NCBI RefSeq assembly: GCF_003148765.1
Contig: NZ_QGGV01000004.1
Span: 62,001-126,000, forward strand
DNA: 64,000 bases
Origin: Silicimonas algicola
GTDB lineage: Bacteria > Pseudomonadota > Alphaproteobacteria > Rhodobacterales > Rhodobacteraceae
Direction of reading: 5' to 3'
Shown: piece after piece, positions 52,625 to 61,289 of the stretch
How positions within the stretch are numbered: position 1 is the stretch's first letter
Layout: each line of letters starts with the position of its first letter
Notes under the pieces: generated by a model
What the model saw: only the letters and a program-made list of their open reading frames with translations
Databases searched by the model: none
Told to the model about the DNA's origin: nothing
Position numbers and translations under genes: made by a program

Positions 52625-53056
52625 ATGGAAACCGCATTCACCCCCCTTCAGTCGCTGAGCGGCGGCGTCCTGATCGGACTGGCCGCCGTCCTCCTGATGG
52701 CCGTCATGGGCCGCGTCATGGGGGCGACCGGCATCCTCGCCGGCGTGATGAGCCCTTCGGATCGCTCGGACTTCGCCTGGCGCGCGGCCGCCGTACTGGG
52801 GATGGTCAGCGGTCCCGCCGCTGTGTGGGCTATGACGGGCGCCCTGCCCGCCGTGCAAGTCCCGGTTTCGACGCCAATGCTTCTTGTCGGCGGCTTCGTC
52901 GTCGGCGTCGGCGTCACGTACGGGTCGGGCTGCACCAGCGGCCACGGCGTCTGCGGCATGGCGCGCTTGTCGCCCCGGTCGATCGCCGCGACCCTGACCT
53001 TCATGGTGACGACCTTCGCCACCGTCTTCGTCGTCCGCCATGTCGTGGGAGGCTGA
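52625..53056 (+). CDS. YeeE/YedE-family sulfur transporter half (PmpA-like)
   Basis: A 143-aa membrane protein with about four helices and the hallmark GSGCTSGHGVCGMARLS, whose Cys is thought to relay thiosulfate or sulfane sulfur across the membrane in YeeE-type proteins. It is half the size of full YeeE and pairs with the next gene to make a complete unit. ATG 52625 is used; a GTG two codons earlier is possible. No Shine-Dalgarno is visible; coupling to an upstream short frame is possible. Confidence 0.88.
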   Translation: METAFTPLQSLSGGVLIGLAAVLLMAVMGRVMGATGILAGVMSPSDRSDFAWRAAAVLGMVSGPAAVWAMTGALPAVQVPVSTPMLLVGGFVVGVGVTYGSGCTSGHGVCGMARLSPRSIAATLTFMVTTFATVFVVRHVVGG

Positions 53057-53059
53057 ATC

Positions 53060-53494
53060 ATGCGTATCCTGGCAAGCTACCTGATCGGTCTCGTGTTCGG
53101 CGTCGGCATCTCGATCTCCGGCATGGCGAACCCGGCGAAGGTCCTGAATTTCTTCGACCTGTTCGGGACCTGGGATCCGAGCCTGGCCTTCGTCATGGGT
53201 GGCGCGGTTGTCACGGCCTTCATCGGCTACCGCTACGCTCTGAAGCGTCCCAAGCCCATTCTCGAAGGTCGGTTCCAGCTTCCGACGCGTCGCGACCTCG
53301 ACCGGCCCCTGATCCTCGGTTCCGCCACCTTCGGTGTGGGCTGGGGCATCGCGGGCTTCTGCCCGGGCGGCGCGATCCCCGCGCTCGGCACCGGGCGCAC
53401 CGAAGTGGTCCTGTTCATGGCGGCGCTCCTCGCCGGCATCCTGACCGCAAAGACATTGCAACGCCGCCGCGCCTCGCGACTTGCGGCGACCTGA
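53060..53494 (+). CDS. YeeE/YedE-family sulfur transporter half (PmpB-like, DUF6691)
   Basis: A 144-aa membrane protein complementary to the previous gene: SYLIGLVFGVGISISGMANPAKVLNF at the N terminus and GWGIAGFCPGGAIPALG, carrying the second conserved Cys, near the C terminus. It starts three bases after the partner's stop. The pair is inferred to move reactive sulfur (thiosulfate, persulfide) into the cell or to hand it to the downstream enzymes. Confidence 0.88.
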   Translation: MRILASYLIGLVFGVGISISGMANPAKVLNFFDLFGTWDPSLAFVMGGAVVTAFIGYRYALKRPKPILEGRFQLPTRRDLDRPLILGSATFGVGWGIAGFCPGGAIPALGTGRTEVVLFMAALLAGILTAKTLQRRRASRLAAT

Positions 53495-53511
53495 CCCTGA
53501 GGAGGGAAGAC

Positions 53512-54393
53512 ATGACCTACCCTGTCAACATGAGCGTTCATCCCGACGTTTCGGCCCACTTCGACCCGGCGACCAACACGATCAGCTACATCGTGAAGGA
53601 CCCCTCCAGCGACCATTGCGCCATCGTCGACAGCGTCATGGACATCGACTACGCCGCCGGGCGGATCACCTACGATCATGCCGACAGGCTGATCGACGAG
53701 GTGCGGAGTCGCGGTCTGACGCTGGACTGGATCATCGAGACTCACGTCCACGCCGACCACCTGTCCGCCGCGCCCTACATCCAGGAGAAGCTGGGCGGCA
53801 AGATCGGCATCGGTTCGAAGATCATGGTCGTGCAGGAGACCTTTGGGAAGATCTTCAACGAAGGCACCGAGTTCCAGCGCGACGGATCGCAGTTCGACGC
53901 GCTGCTCGAGGACGGCGACACCTATAGGATCGGCAACATGGAGGCCTTTGCCATCTACACGCCAGGCCACACGCCGGCCTGCATGACGCATGTCATGGGC
54001 GACGCTGCCTTCGTGGGCGACACTCTTTTCATGCCGGACGGCGGATCAGCGCGCGCGGACTTTCCGGGCGGAGACGCCGGAACGCTCTACGACTCGATCC
54101 AGAAGGTCCTGGCGCTGCCGGACGACATGCGGCTTTTCATGTGCCACGACTACGGCCCGAACGGTCGCGACATCCAATGGGAAACCTCGGTCGGCGACGA
54201 GAAGGCGCACAACATCCACGTCGGGAAGGGCGCGACGCGCGAGGAATTCATCAAGTTCCGGACCGAACGCGACGCGACGCTCGACATGCCCAAGCTGATC
54301 CTGCCTTCGCTGCAGGTGAACATGCGCGCGGGCGAAGTGCCTCGCGACAAGGACGGGAACCCGATGCTGAAGGTTCCGCTGAGCGGTCTCTGA
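53512..54393 (+). CDS. ETHE1/Blh-like MBL-fold persulfide dioxygenase
   Basis: A 293-aa metallo-beta-lactamase-fold hydrolase. The metal site HVHADH (His78, His80, Asp82, His83), the GHTPACMTH block and VGDTLFMPDGGSARADFPGG match the ETHE1/Blh-type group, which oxidises glutathione persulfide to sulfite. A strong GAGGAGGGA ribosome site precedes the ATG. Together with the SQR downstream it gives the classical sulfide-to-sulfite route: SQR makes persulfide, this enzyme oxidises it. Confidence 0.88.
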   Translation: MTYPVNMSVHPDVSAHFDPATNTISYIVKDPSSDHCAIVDSVMDIDYAAGRITYDHADRLIDEVRSRGLTLDWIIETHVHADHLSAAPYIQEKLGGKIGIGSKIMVVQETFGKIFNEGTEFQRDGSQFDALLEDGDTYRIGNMEAFAIYTPGHTPACMTHVMGDAAFVGDTLFMPDGGSARADFPGGDAGTLYDSIQKVLALPDDMRLFMCHDYGPNGRDIQWETSVGDEKAHNIHVGKGATREEFIKFRTERDATLDMPKLILPSLQVNMRAGEVPRDKDGNPMLKVPLSGL

Positions 54394-54399
54394 GTTTCG

Positions 54400-54424
54400 G
54401 TCCCGGGCCTCACTGGCCCGGGAC
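54400..54424 (+). other. Intercistronic hairpin in the sulfur operon
   Basis: GTCCCGGGCC and GGCCCGGGAC form a perfect 10-bp stem with a 5-base loop, seven bases after the dioxygenase stop and 26 bases before the next start. There is no T-run, so it is more likely an attenuator, an mRNA-stability element or a partial terminator that sets the ratio of the two enzymes. Confidence 0.7.
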
Positions 54425-54449
54425 ACCACCCCCATCCCGAGGAACCATC

Positions 54450-56138
54450 ATGAGCGACGTCGACCTGAAGCCAGTGACCGCCAAGCTGTCCGTGTCGCCG
54501 CAGATCGGCGTCGAGGACCTTCCGGTCCTGAAAGACGCGGGGTTCCGCGCCATCATCTGCAACCGTCCGGACGGCGAGGGCCCGGACCAGCCGACCTTCG
54601 ACGAGATCGCGTCGGCAGCGCAGAGCCTCGGTCTGGAGGCCCGCTATCTCCCGATCGTCGCCGGCAAGGTTTCCGACGAGGACGCGATCGACTTCGGACG
54701 GACCCTCGACGCCCTTCCCGGCCCCGTCCTCGCCTATTGCCGGACCGGGACGCGGTCGATCACGCTCTGGTCGCTCAGCCAGGCCGACCGTCTGTCCGTC
54801 GCCGACATCCTCGCAACGACCCAGGCTGCGGGATACGACATGGGCGGCGTGGTGCGCCGTATCGCGAACGGCGGACGCACCCCGACCGACCGGGCCGACG
54901 TGTCCTACGATGTCGTCATCGTGGGCGCCGGCGCGGCAGGGATCGCGGTTGCCTCAAGCCTCAAGTCCCGCAAGCCCGACCTCGACGTCGCCATCGTCGA
55001 CCCAGCCGATATCCACTACTACCAGCCCGGCTGGACCATGGTCGGAGGCGGCATCTTCGACGCCAAGGACACGGTCCGCACCATGGGCTCGCTGATCCCG
55101 AAGGGCGTCGCCTGGATCAAGGCCGCTGTCGCGGCGTTCGAGCCGAAGGACAACGCCGTCATCCTGGACGGCTGCCGGGTCATAAAATACGGTCGTCTGA
55201 TCGTTTGCCCTGGTCTGAAGCTCGATTGGAACAAGATCGAGGGCCTGGTCGACACGCTCGGCAAGAACGGCGTCACGTCGAACTATCGCTACGACCTGGC
55301 GCCCTATACCTGGCAGCTTGTGCAGGGCATGACGAAGGGCCGCGCGGTGTTCACCCAGCCTCCGATGCCGATCAAATGTGCGGGCGCGCCTCAAAAGGCG
55401 CTGTACCTGTCGGGCGACCACTGGTTCCGCCGCGGCGTTCTCAAGGACATAGACATTCAGTTCATGAACGCCGGCGGGGTCCTCTTCGGTGTGAAGGATT
55501 ATTTGCCCGCGCTCGAGGAGTACATCCGCAAGTATTCTGCGACGGTCAACTTCTTCCACAACCTCGTCGCCATCGACGGACCGTCGCGGAAGGCGTGGTT
55601 CGCCGTCTCGAAACCCGACACGGCCGTGGAGAAGGTCGAGGTGGAGTTCGACATGATTCATGTCGTCCCGCCCCAGACTGCGCCAGACTTCATCCGCGTG
55701 TCGCCGCTTGCCGACGCCGCAGGGTGGATTGACGTCGATCAGGCGACGCTGAGGCACAAGACCTACGACAATATCTGGTCGCTGGGTGACGCAATGAACG
55801 CGCCCAACGCCAAGACCGCCGCCGCCGCCCGCATTCAGGCACCGATCGTGGCCGAGAACGTTGTCGCCGACATCGCCGGCAAGGCGCCCGTCGCCCAGTA
55901 CAACGGCTACGGATCCTGTCCCCTCACCGTCGAGCGTGGCAAGATCGTTCTAGCCGAGTTCGGGTATGGCGGCACCATGCTTCCCAGCTTCCCCAAGGCC
56001 GTCATCGACGGCACAAAGCCCTCGCGCCTGGCGTGGCTTCTGAAGGAGAAGATCCTGCCGCCGGTCTACTGGCAGGGTATGCTGAAGGGTCGGGAATGGA
56101 TGGCGAAACCGACACCGCTTCGCACCTCAGCCAAGTGA
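54450..56138 (+). CDS. DUF442 phosphatase/sulfurtransferase-like domain fused to sulfide:quinone oxidoreductase
   Basis: A 562-aa fusion. Residues 1-110 are a DUF442 (beta-lactamase-hydrolase-like phosphatase) domain with a Cys-based P-loop CRTGTR (Cys97). From about 150 to the end is an SQR: FAD motif VVIVGAGAAGIAVASSL, and two redox Cys, Cys253 (IVCPGL) and Cys310 (IKCAGAPQ), which would carry the sulfane bridge between sulfide and quinone. The C-terminal amphipathic part would dock on the membrane. GAGGA precedes the ATG. DUF442 may accept or transfer the persulfide sulfur, or dephosphorylate an unknown substrate. Confidence 0.9.
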   Translation: MSDVDLKPVTAKLSVSPQIGVEDLPVLKDAGFRAIICNRPDGEGPDQPTFDEIASAAQSLGLEARYLPIVAGKVSDEDAIDFGRTLDALPGPVLAYCRTGTRSITLWSLSQADRLSVADILATTQAAGYDMGGVVRRIANGGRTPTDRADVSYDVVIVGAGAAGIAVASSLKSRKPDLDVAIVDPADIHYYQPGWTMVGGGIFDAKDTVRTMGSLIPKGVAWIKAAVAAFEPKDNAVILDGCRVIKYGRLIVCPGLKLDWNKIEGLVDTLGKNGVTSNYRYDLAPYTWQLVQGMTKGRAVFTQPPMPIKCAGAPQKALYLSGDHWFRRGVLKDIDIQFMNAGGVLFGVKDYLPALEEYIRKYSATVNFFHNLVAIDGPSRKAWFAVSKPDTAVEKVEVEFDMIHVVPPQTAPDFIRVSPLADAAGWIDVDQATLRHKTYDNIWSLGDAMNAPNAKTAAAARIQAPIVAENVVADIAGKAPVAQYNGYGSCPLTVERGKIVLAEFGYGGTMLPSFPKAVIDGTKPSRLAWLLKEKILPPVYWQGMLKGREWMAKPTPLRTSAK

Positions 56139-56176
56139 CGGTCGCCGCAAACTCAAAGAAGTCAGGCAAGGGCCGC

Positions 56177-57892
56177 ATGATCGCGCTCAGACGATACCTT
56201 CCCATAGCGGACTGGGGACGCAGCTACGACCGTGGGGCGTTCTCGAACGACCTCGTGGCTGCCGTGATCGTGACGATCATGCTGATCCCGCAGTCGCTGG
56301 CCTACGCGCTTCTGGCCGGCCTGCCACCCGAGGCCGGTCTTTACGCTTCGATCGCGCCGATCCTTCTCTACGCCGTCTTCGGCACCAGCCGCGCGCTGGC
56401 CGTGGGTCCGGTCGCCGTCGTCTCGTTGATGACCGCCGCCGCCTTGGGGCAGATCGCCGAGCAAGGCACGATGGGCTATGCCGCCGCGGCGCTGACGCTG
56501 GCCTTCCTGTCGGGCGCGATGCTGCTGGCCATGGGCCTGTTCCGTTTGGGTTTCGTTGCGAACTTCCTGTCGCACCCGGTCATCGCAGGCTTCATCACGG
56601 CCTCGGGCATCCTGATCGCCGCAAGTCAGCTGAAGCATATCCTCGGAGTCGCGGCCGAGGGGCACACTCTGCCCATCATGCTGGGTTCGCTCTTCGAACA
56701 TCTGGGCGAGACGAACCCGATCACCCTTGTCATCGGCATCGCTGCGACGGCCTTCCTGTTCTGGGTGCGCAAGGGCCTGAAGCCCATGTTGAGGAACATG
56801 GGCGTCGGACCGAAGGCTGCCGACTTCGTCACCAAGGCCGGTCCGGTCGCCGCCGTCTTCGTGACGACGTTTGCGGTCTGGGCGCTAGGGCTCGAAGAGC
56901 GCGGCGTCAGGATCGTGGGCGAGGTGCCGCAAAGTCTGCCGCCGCTCACGCTGCCGCCGATGTCGCTCGACCTGCTCGAAGCCCTCGTCTTGCCGGCCTT
57001 CCTCATTTCGATCATCGGCTTCGTCGAATCCATCTCGGTCGCCCAGACACTCGCCGCAAAGAAACGACAGCGCATCGACCCCAATCAGGAGCTGATCGGC
57101 CTCGGCGCAGCCAACCTCGGCGCGGCCTTCACCGGCGGCTATCCCGTCACCGGCGGCTTCGCGCGATCCGTCGTCAACTTCGACGCCGGCGCCGAGACCC
57201 CTGCGGCCGGCGCATTTACCGCCGTCGGACTGGCCATCGCTGCCGTCGCGCTGACGCCGCTGGTCTATTACCTGCCGCAGGCCACGCTGGCCGCCACGAT
57301 CATCGTTGCTGTCCTCAGCCTCGTGGACTTCTCGATCCTCAAGCGTGCATGGATCTACTCCAAGTCGGACTTCGCCGCTGTTCTCGCCACCATCCTCCTG
57401 ACCCTCGTTGCGGGGGTCGAGGTCGGCGTGTCGGCAGGGGTCGGACTGTCGATCCTGCTGCACCTCTACCGCACCTCACGCCCGCATATCGCCGAGGTCG
57501 GCCGCGTGCCGGGCACCGAGCATTTCCGCAACATTCACCGCCACAAGGTCGAAACCGATCCGCGTGTCCTGACCCTTCGGGTCGACGAAAGTCTCTACTT
57601 CGCCAACGCGCGCTTCCTCGAGGATTTCCTGCACAACCGCATCGCGCGCGACCCGCAGATCAAGCACGTCATCCTGCAATGCACGGCCGTCAACGACGTT
57701 GACCTCAGCGCGCTCGAGTCGTTGGAGGAGATCAACCGGCGGCTGGCGGAGATGGGTGTGACCCTGCACCTGTCCGAGGTGAAGGGTCCGGTGATGGACC
57801 GCCTGCAGAAGGTGCATTTCCTGCAGGATCTGACCGGGAAGGTTTTCCTGACCCAGTTCGAGGCCGTGAAGGCGATCACCCGGCCTGCGTGA
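56177..57892 (+). CDS. SulP-family anion transporter with STAS domain
   Basis: A 571-aa SLC26/SulP permease: about ten to twelve membrane helices beginning with the sulfate-transporter signature region (AAVIVTIMLIPQSLAYALLAGLPPEAGLY) and a cytoplasmic STAS domain (about 440-571). It probably exports or imports sulfate or sulfite produced by the upstream enzymes; bicarbonate is also possible in this family. ATG 56177 follows a CAAGGG; a GTG at 56135, overlapping the SQR stop (GTGA), is an alternative start. The 3' end overlaps the convergent kinase gene by 17 bases. Confidence 0.9.
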   Translation: MIALRRYLPIADWGRSYDRGAFSNDLVAAVIVTIMLIPQSLAYALLAGLPPEAGLYASIAPILLYAVFGTSRALAVGPVAVVSLMTAAALGQIAEQGTMGYAAAALTLAFLSGAMLLAMGLFRLGFVANFLSHPVIAGFITASGILIAASQLKHILGVAAEGHTLPIMLGSLFEHLGETNPITLVIGIAATAFLFWVRKGLKPMLRNMGVGPKAADFVTKAGPVAAVFVTTFAVWALGLEERGVRIVGEVPQSLPPLTLPPMSLDLLEALVLPAFLISIIGFVESISVAQTLAAKKRQRIDPNQELIGLGAANLGAAFTGGYPVTGGFARSVVNFDAGAETPAAGAFTAVGLAIAAVALTPLVYYLPQATLAATIIVAVLSLVDFSILKRAWIYSKSDFAAVLATILLTLVAGVEVGVSAGVGLSILLHLYRTSRPHIAEVGRVPGTEHFRNIHRHKVETDPRVLTLRVDESLYFANARFLEDFLHNRIARDPQIKHVILQCTAVNDVDLSALESLEEINRRLAEMGVTLHLSEVKGPVMDRLQKVHFLQDLTGKVFLTQFEAVKAITRPA

Positions 57893-58502
57893 CGACCATA
57901 TCGGCCGGCAGACGATGCGCCGCAATGCGCCGGGCATTCGCCATGTCGTTGCCTTCGGCCCGCGCCTCGGCGGCGTCAGGATCAAGGCCGTGGTCCAGCC
58001 ATCGTTGCACCAACCGCCGCTTCAGCACCGCCTCGGGGACATCGATCCAAATCGATACGTCCCAGTGCGAGGCCAAGTCGCGCCATCCGGGTTCGTCCAG
58101 CAGCAGATAGTTGCCCTCGATCACCACGACCCTGTCGTTTGGTGACACACGCGCCGCTCCCGGCACGGTGCAATCGCGCGTTCGGTCGAAGACCGGCACC
58201 GGCACCACGTCCTCCTGGGGCAGTCGCGCGATGAGGTCCGCGAAGCCTGCCAGGTCGAAGGTCTCGGGCGCACCCTTGCGGTGGAGCAGTCCCATCTCGA
58301 CTAACCTGGGGTTCTCGAGGTGAAAGCCGTCCATCGGCACAAGCGTTGCGGGACATCCGCGTGCCCGCAGGTCAGACACAAGCGTCTCGGCCAGGGTAGA
58401 CTTGCCAGAGGCGGGTGGGCCAGCAAGAGCCACAAGCCGCCGACGGTGTTCCCAGTCCAGCGCAGAAATCCTGTCCAGGATCACGCTGTCAGCTTCGATC
58501 AT
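57876..58502 (-). CDS. P-loop nucleoside/sugar kinase-family protein
   Basis: A 208-aa PRK/uridine-kinase-like protein: Walker A GPPASGKST (28-36), MDGFHLENPRL (substrate/Mg2+ region), VVIEGNYLLLDEPGW and a lid segment RRLVQRWLDHGLDPDAAEAR. This is the YggC/PanK-like group usually annotated 'nucleoside/nucleotide kinase family'; true substrates are often sugars or nucleosides. The ATG at 58500-58502 has GGGAG six bases upstream and is preferred over an ATG six codons earlier. Confidence 0.88.
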   Translation of the reverse strand: MIEADSVILDRISALDWEHRRRLVALAGPPASGKSTLAETLVSDLRARGCPATLVPMDGFHLENPRLVEMGLLHRKGAPETFDLAGFADLIARLPQEDVVPVPVFDRTRDCTVPGAARVSPNDRVVVIEGNYLLLDEPGWRDLASHWDVSIWIDVPEAVLKRRLVQRWLDHGLDPDAAEARAEGNDMANARRIAAHRLPADMVVTQAG

Positions 58503-58599
58503 CGGTGTCTCCCGTTTCATTGCGCACCCTGGGTCTCAACCCCCTTGATGCCAAGCGGGAGGCTGGTGCATCAAGCCCCAGACCTTCAGGAGACAGCGC

Positions 58600-59211
58600 G
58601 TGGCCAACCATCTTCACAAGAACGATCTGCCGGATGGCCTCGACCTCGGGCGTTCGGTCGCCATCGACTGCGAGACGATGGGGCTAAATCCGCACCGCGA
58701 CCGGCTGTGCCTCGTCCAACTGTCGTCCGGTGACGGCAACGCGCACCTCGTGCAGATCGACCGGGGGCAGACTTCGGCTCCAAACCTGGAACGGCTGTTG
58801 CGCGACCCGGATGTCCTCAAGCTGTTTCATTTCGGCCGCTTCGACATTGCGGTGATGTATCATGCCTTCGGCGCGTTGGCGGCGCCGGTCTACTGCACCA
58901 AGATCGCGTCCAAGCTGATCCGGACCTACACCGACCGTCACGGGCTGAAGAACCTGCTGGAAGAGCTTCTGAACATCGACATCTCGAAGCTCCAGCAGAT
59001 GAGCGATTGGGGCGCCGCAACGCTGACCGACGGACAGCTTGCCTATGCAGCTTCCGATGTTCTCTACCTCCACCGCCTCAAGGAGAAGCTCGACGCGCGT
59101 CTCGACCGCGAAGGCCGCACCGACCTTGCGCAAGCCGCCTTCGACTTCCTTCCCACCCGCGCCCGGCTGGATCTCGCCGGCTGGCCGGAAGACGACATCT
59201 TCGCGCACTGA
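58600..59211 (+). CDS. rnd: Ribonuclease D (DEDDy exonuclease, short form)
   Basis: A 203-aa 3'-5' exonuclease domain with the DEDDy residues: DCETMG (Asp23, Glu25), FHFGRFD (Asp) and YAASDVLYLHRL (Tyr, Asp). The C-terminal HRDC domains of E. coli RNase D are absent, as is usual in short alphaproteobacterial forms. It trims 3' ends of structured RNAs. GTG start with AGGAG seven bases upstream. It is followed at once by the lpt genes. Confidence 0.92.
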   Translation: MANHLHKNDLPDGLDLGRSVAIDCETMGLNPHRDRLCLVQLSSGDGNAHLVQIDRGQTSAPNLERLLRDPDVLKLFHFGRFDIAVMYHAFGALAAPVYCTKIASKLIRTYTDRHGLKNLLEELLNIDISKLQQMSDWGAATLTDGQLAYAASDVLYLHRLKEKLDARLDREGRTDLAQAAFDFLPTRARLDLAGWPEDDIFAH

Positions 59212-59235
59212 GCGAAACCGCCTATATGGACCCGC

Positions 59236-59835
59236 ATGGATGCCGCCGACAGATACTCCCGCCTCGTTCACTGGCTGAAGATCGCGCTGCCTCTGGCGGC
59301 CCTGGCGATCCTGTCGACGCTATTCTTCGTTGCCGAGACCCTGAACCCCGAAGCCGCCATTCCTTATGCCGAAGTCGACGTCGACCGCATCCTGCGTGAG
59401 CAGGGGGTGACGCGGCCCTCTTTCGGCGGTGTCACCGCAGGCGGAATCGCCATCGCGGTCACTGCAGATTCCGTGCGACCTTCGCCCGACGCGCCGCAGA
59501 CGATGGACGGCACGACGCTGAACGCCACACTCGACTTGCCGTCCGGCGGCCACATCGAGATCACCAGCCCCTCGGGCCGGGTCGATGGCACGACCCAGAC
59601 GGCGGCGCTGTCAGGCGGGGCGCGGCTGGAAAGCTCGACCGGCTACACCGTGACGACCGACCGCATCACCGCTTCGGTCATCGACGGAAGCGTCGTTTCC
59701 GAGGGTGGCGTGTCCGCCACCGGCCCAGCAGGACACATCGAGGCCGGCAGGATGGAACTCAGGCGCAGCGAGGACGGTACCTATCGCCTTGTCTTCGGCG
59801 ACGGCGTCCGGTTGATATATCGGCCAACTCCGTGA
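59236..59835 (+). CDS. lptC: LPS export ABC transporter periplasmic protein LptC
   Basis: A 199-aa protein anchored by one N-terminal helix (about 15-33, IALPLAALAILSTLFFVAE) with a periplasmic beta-jellyroll domain. It moves lipopolysaccharide from LptBFG to LptA across the periplasm. Position upstream of lptA and lptB supports the call; sequence conservation in LptC is low in this class. Its stop overlaps a GTG that is a candidate lptA start. Confidence 0.88.
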   Translation: MDAADRYSRLVHWLKIALPLAALAILSTLFFVAETLNPEAAIPYAEVDVDRILREQGVTRPSFGGVTAGGIAIAVTADSVRPSPDAPQTMDGTTLNATLDLPSGGHIEITSPSGRVDGTTQTAALSGGARLESSTGYTVTTDRITASVIDGSVVSEGGVSATGPAGHIEAGRMELRRSEDGTYRLVFGDGVRLIYRPTP

Positions 59836-59846
59836 AGGATGCTTCC

Positions 59847-60338
59847 GTGAACCAACGTCTTCTCCCTCTCGTCCTGTGTCTCGTCGCGGGGACCGCCTTC
59901 GCGCAGGGTGCCGACATCGCGCTCGGCACGCAAACCTTCGACCGTACACAGCCGGTGGAGGTGACGGCCGACGAGCTTTCCATCGACCAGGCAAGCGGCC
60001 AGGCCGTCTTCGACGGTAATGTCCTTGTCGTTCAGGGCGAGGTCAGGCTGTCGGCCGGCAAGGTGACGGTCGAGTATTCCACCGAGGGTACAGCGCCGAA
60101 CGGCGTGTCCCGTCTCATCGCCTCCGACGGCGTCACCTTCGTCACGCCCGCCGAAGCGATCGAGGCGCGGGAGGCAACCTATTCTGTCGCCGATGGAACG
60201 GTTCGACTGTCGGGCGACGTCATCCTGACCCAGGGTCAGAATGCGATCGCGGGCGAAACGCTGACCCTGGACCTCAACGCCGGCTCCGGGCGGATGGAGG
60301 GTCGTGTCCGCACGGTCTTCACGCCGGGGGGAAACTGA
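59847..60338 (+). CDS. lptA: LPS transport periplasmic protein LptA
   Basis: A 163-aa exported protein: signal peptide (about 1-20, AGTAFAQ) and an OstA-like beta-jellyroll (PVEVTADELSIDQASGQAVFDGNVLVVQGEVRL) that polymerises into the LPS bridge across the periplasm. GTG 59847 is chosen because AGGA stands seven bases upstream; a GTG at 59832 that overlaps the lptC stop is the alternative. The stop overlaps the lptB ATG (TGATG). Confidence 0.9.
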   Translation: MNQRLLPLVLCLVAGTAFAQGADIALGTQTFDRTQPVEVTADELSIDQASGQAVFDGNVLVVQGEVRLSAGKVTVEYSTEGTAPNGVSRLIASDGVTFVTPAEAIEAREATYSVADGTVRLSGDVILTQGQNAIAGETLTLDLNAGSGRMEGRVRTVFTPGGN

Positions 60339-61096
60339 TGCCCGCACCGGCACTTACCGTCTCGGACGGCGATCAGGGCCTGAAGGTCCGGAACCTTCGA
60401 AAGTCCTACAAGCGACGGCCCGTCATCCGGGACGTCAGCCTCGATTTGCACCGGGGCGAGGTAGTGGCGCTGCTGGGACCGAACGGCTCGGGCAAGACGA
60501 CCTGCTTCTATTCCATCGCCGGCCTCGTCATGCCGGACGGCGGACAGGTCACCATCGACGGCCGCGACGTGACAACTTTCCCGATGTACCGCCGCGCACA
60601 GCTGGGAATCGGCTACCTGCCGCAGGAGCGCTCGATCTTCCAGGGCTTGAATGTCGAGGACAATATCCTCGCAATTCTCGAGATTGTTGAGAAAGACAGG
60701 ACAAAGCGGCGCGAGCGGCTAGAGGAACTTCTGAACGACTTCTCCATCGCCCACCTCCGACGCACGCCCTCGGTCGCCCTTTCGGGCGGTGAGCGCCGCA
60801 GATGCGAGATCGCGCGCAGCCTTGCGGCGAATCCGAAGTACCTGTTGCTCGACGAACCATTCCCCGGCATCGACCCGATCGCCGTCGGCGACATCCGCGA
60901 CCTGGTGTTCGAACTGAAGGATCGCGGCATTGGCGTCCTGATCACCGATCACAACGTCCGAGAGACGCTCGAGATCGTGGATAGAGCTTATATCCTTCAC
61001 GACGGCGCAGTCCTGATGAGCGGAACCGCAGACGAGGTGGTGAAGGACGAGAAGGTTCGTCGGGTCTACCTCGGCCAGAGCTTCAGGATTTCCTGA
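60338..61096 (+). CDS. lptB: LPS export ABC transporter ATP-binding protein LptB
   Basis: A 252-aa ATPase that powers LPS extraction by LptFG: Walker A GPNGSGKTT (47-55), signature LSGGERRRCEIAR, Walker B LLLDEPFPGID (the Phe-Pro variant is typical of LptB) and the switch His in TDHNVRE. Coupled to lptA by TGATG. Confidence 0.96.
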   Translation: MPAPALTVSDGDQGLKVRNLRKSYKRRPVIRDVSLDLHRGEVVALLGPNGSGKTTCFYSIAGLVMPDGGQVTIDGRDVTTFPMYRRAQLGIGYLPQERSIFQGLNVEDNILAILEIVEKDRTKRRERLEELLNDFSIAHLRRTPSVALSGGERRRCEIARSLAANPKYLLLDEPFPGIDPIAVGDIRDLVFELKDRGIGVLITDHNVRETLEIVDRAYILHDGAVLMSGTADEVVKDEKVRRVYLGQSFRIS

Positions 61097-61289
61097 CAAC
61101 CGGAACCTAAGGATTTGTTGACAGTTACGGGCGCTTTGTCGCCAAATGAGGGGAATGAACCACGCCGTCCTTGACCTGGGTCGTGTCACGAACACTGCAG
61201 CGCAAACCCGCTGCGAGGACGGTCGGCTTTCGTGACGTATGACAGTCCCGGTCCGCACTTCCGCGGGCCGTAACGGATGGGAGACGCAG

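Noticed and set aside
43836-58599. A second copy of the tRNA-Leu 3' end (att site) or an integrase closing the putative island
   Set aside because: Reading the gaps at 51683-51822, 52501-52624 and 58503-58599 gave no copy of the tRNA 3' sequence, and no recombinase gene was seen; the far boundary remains unknown.
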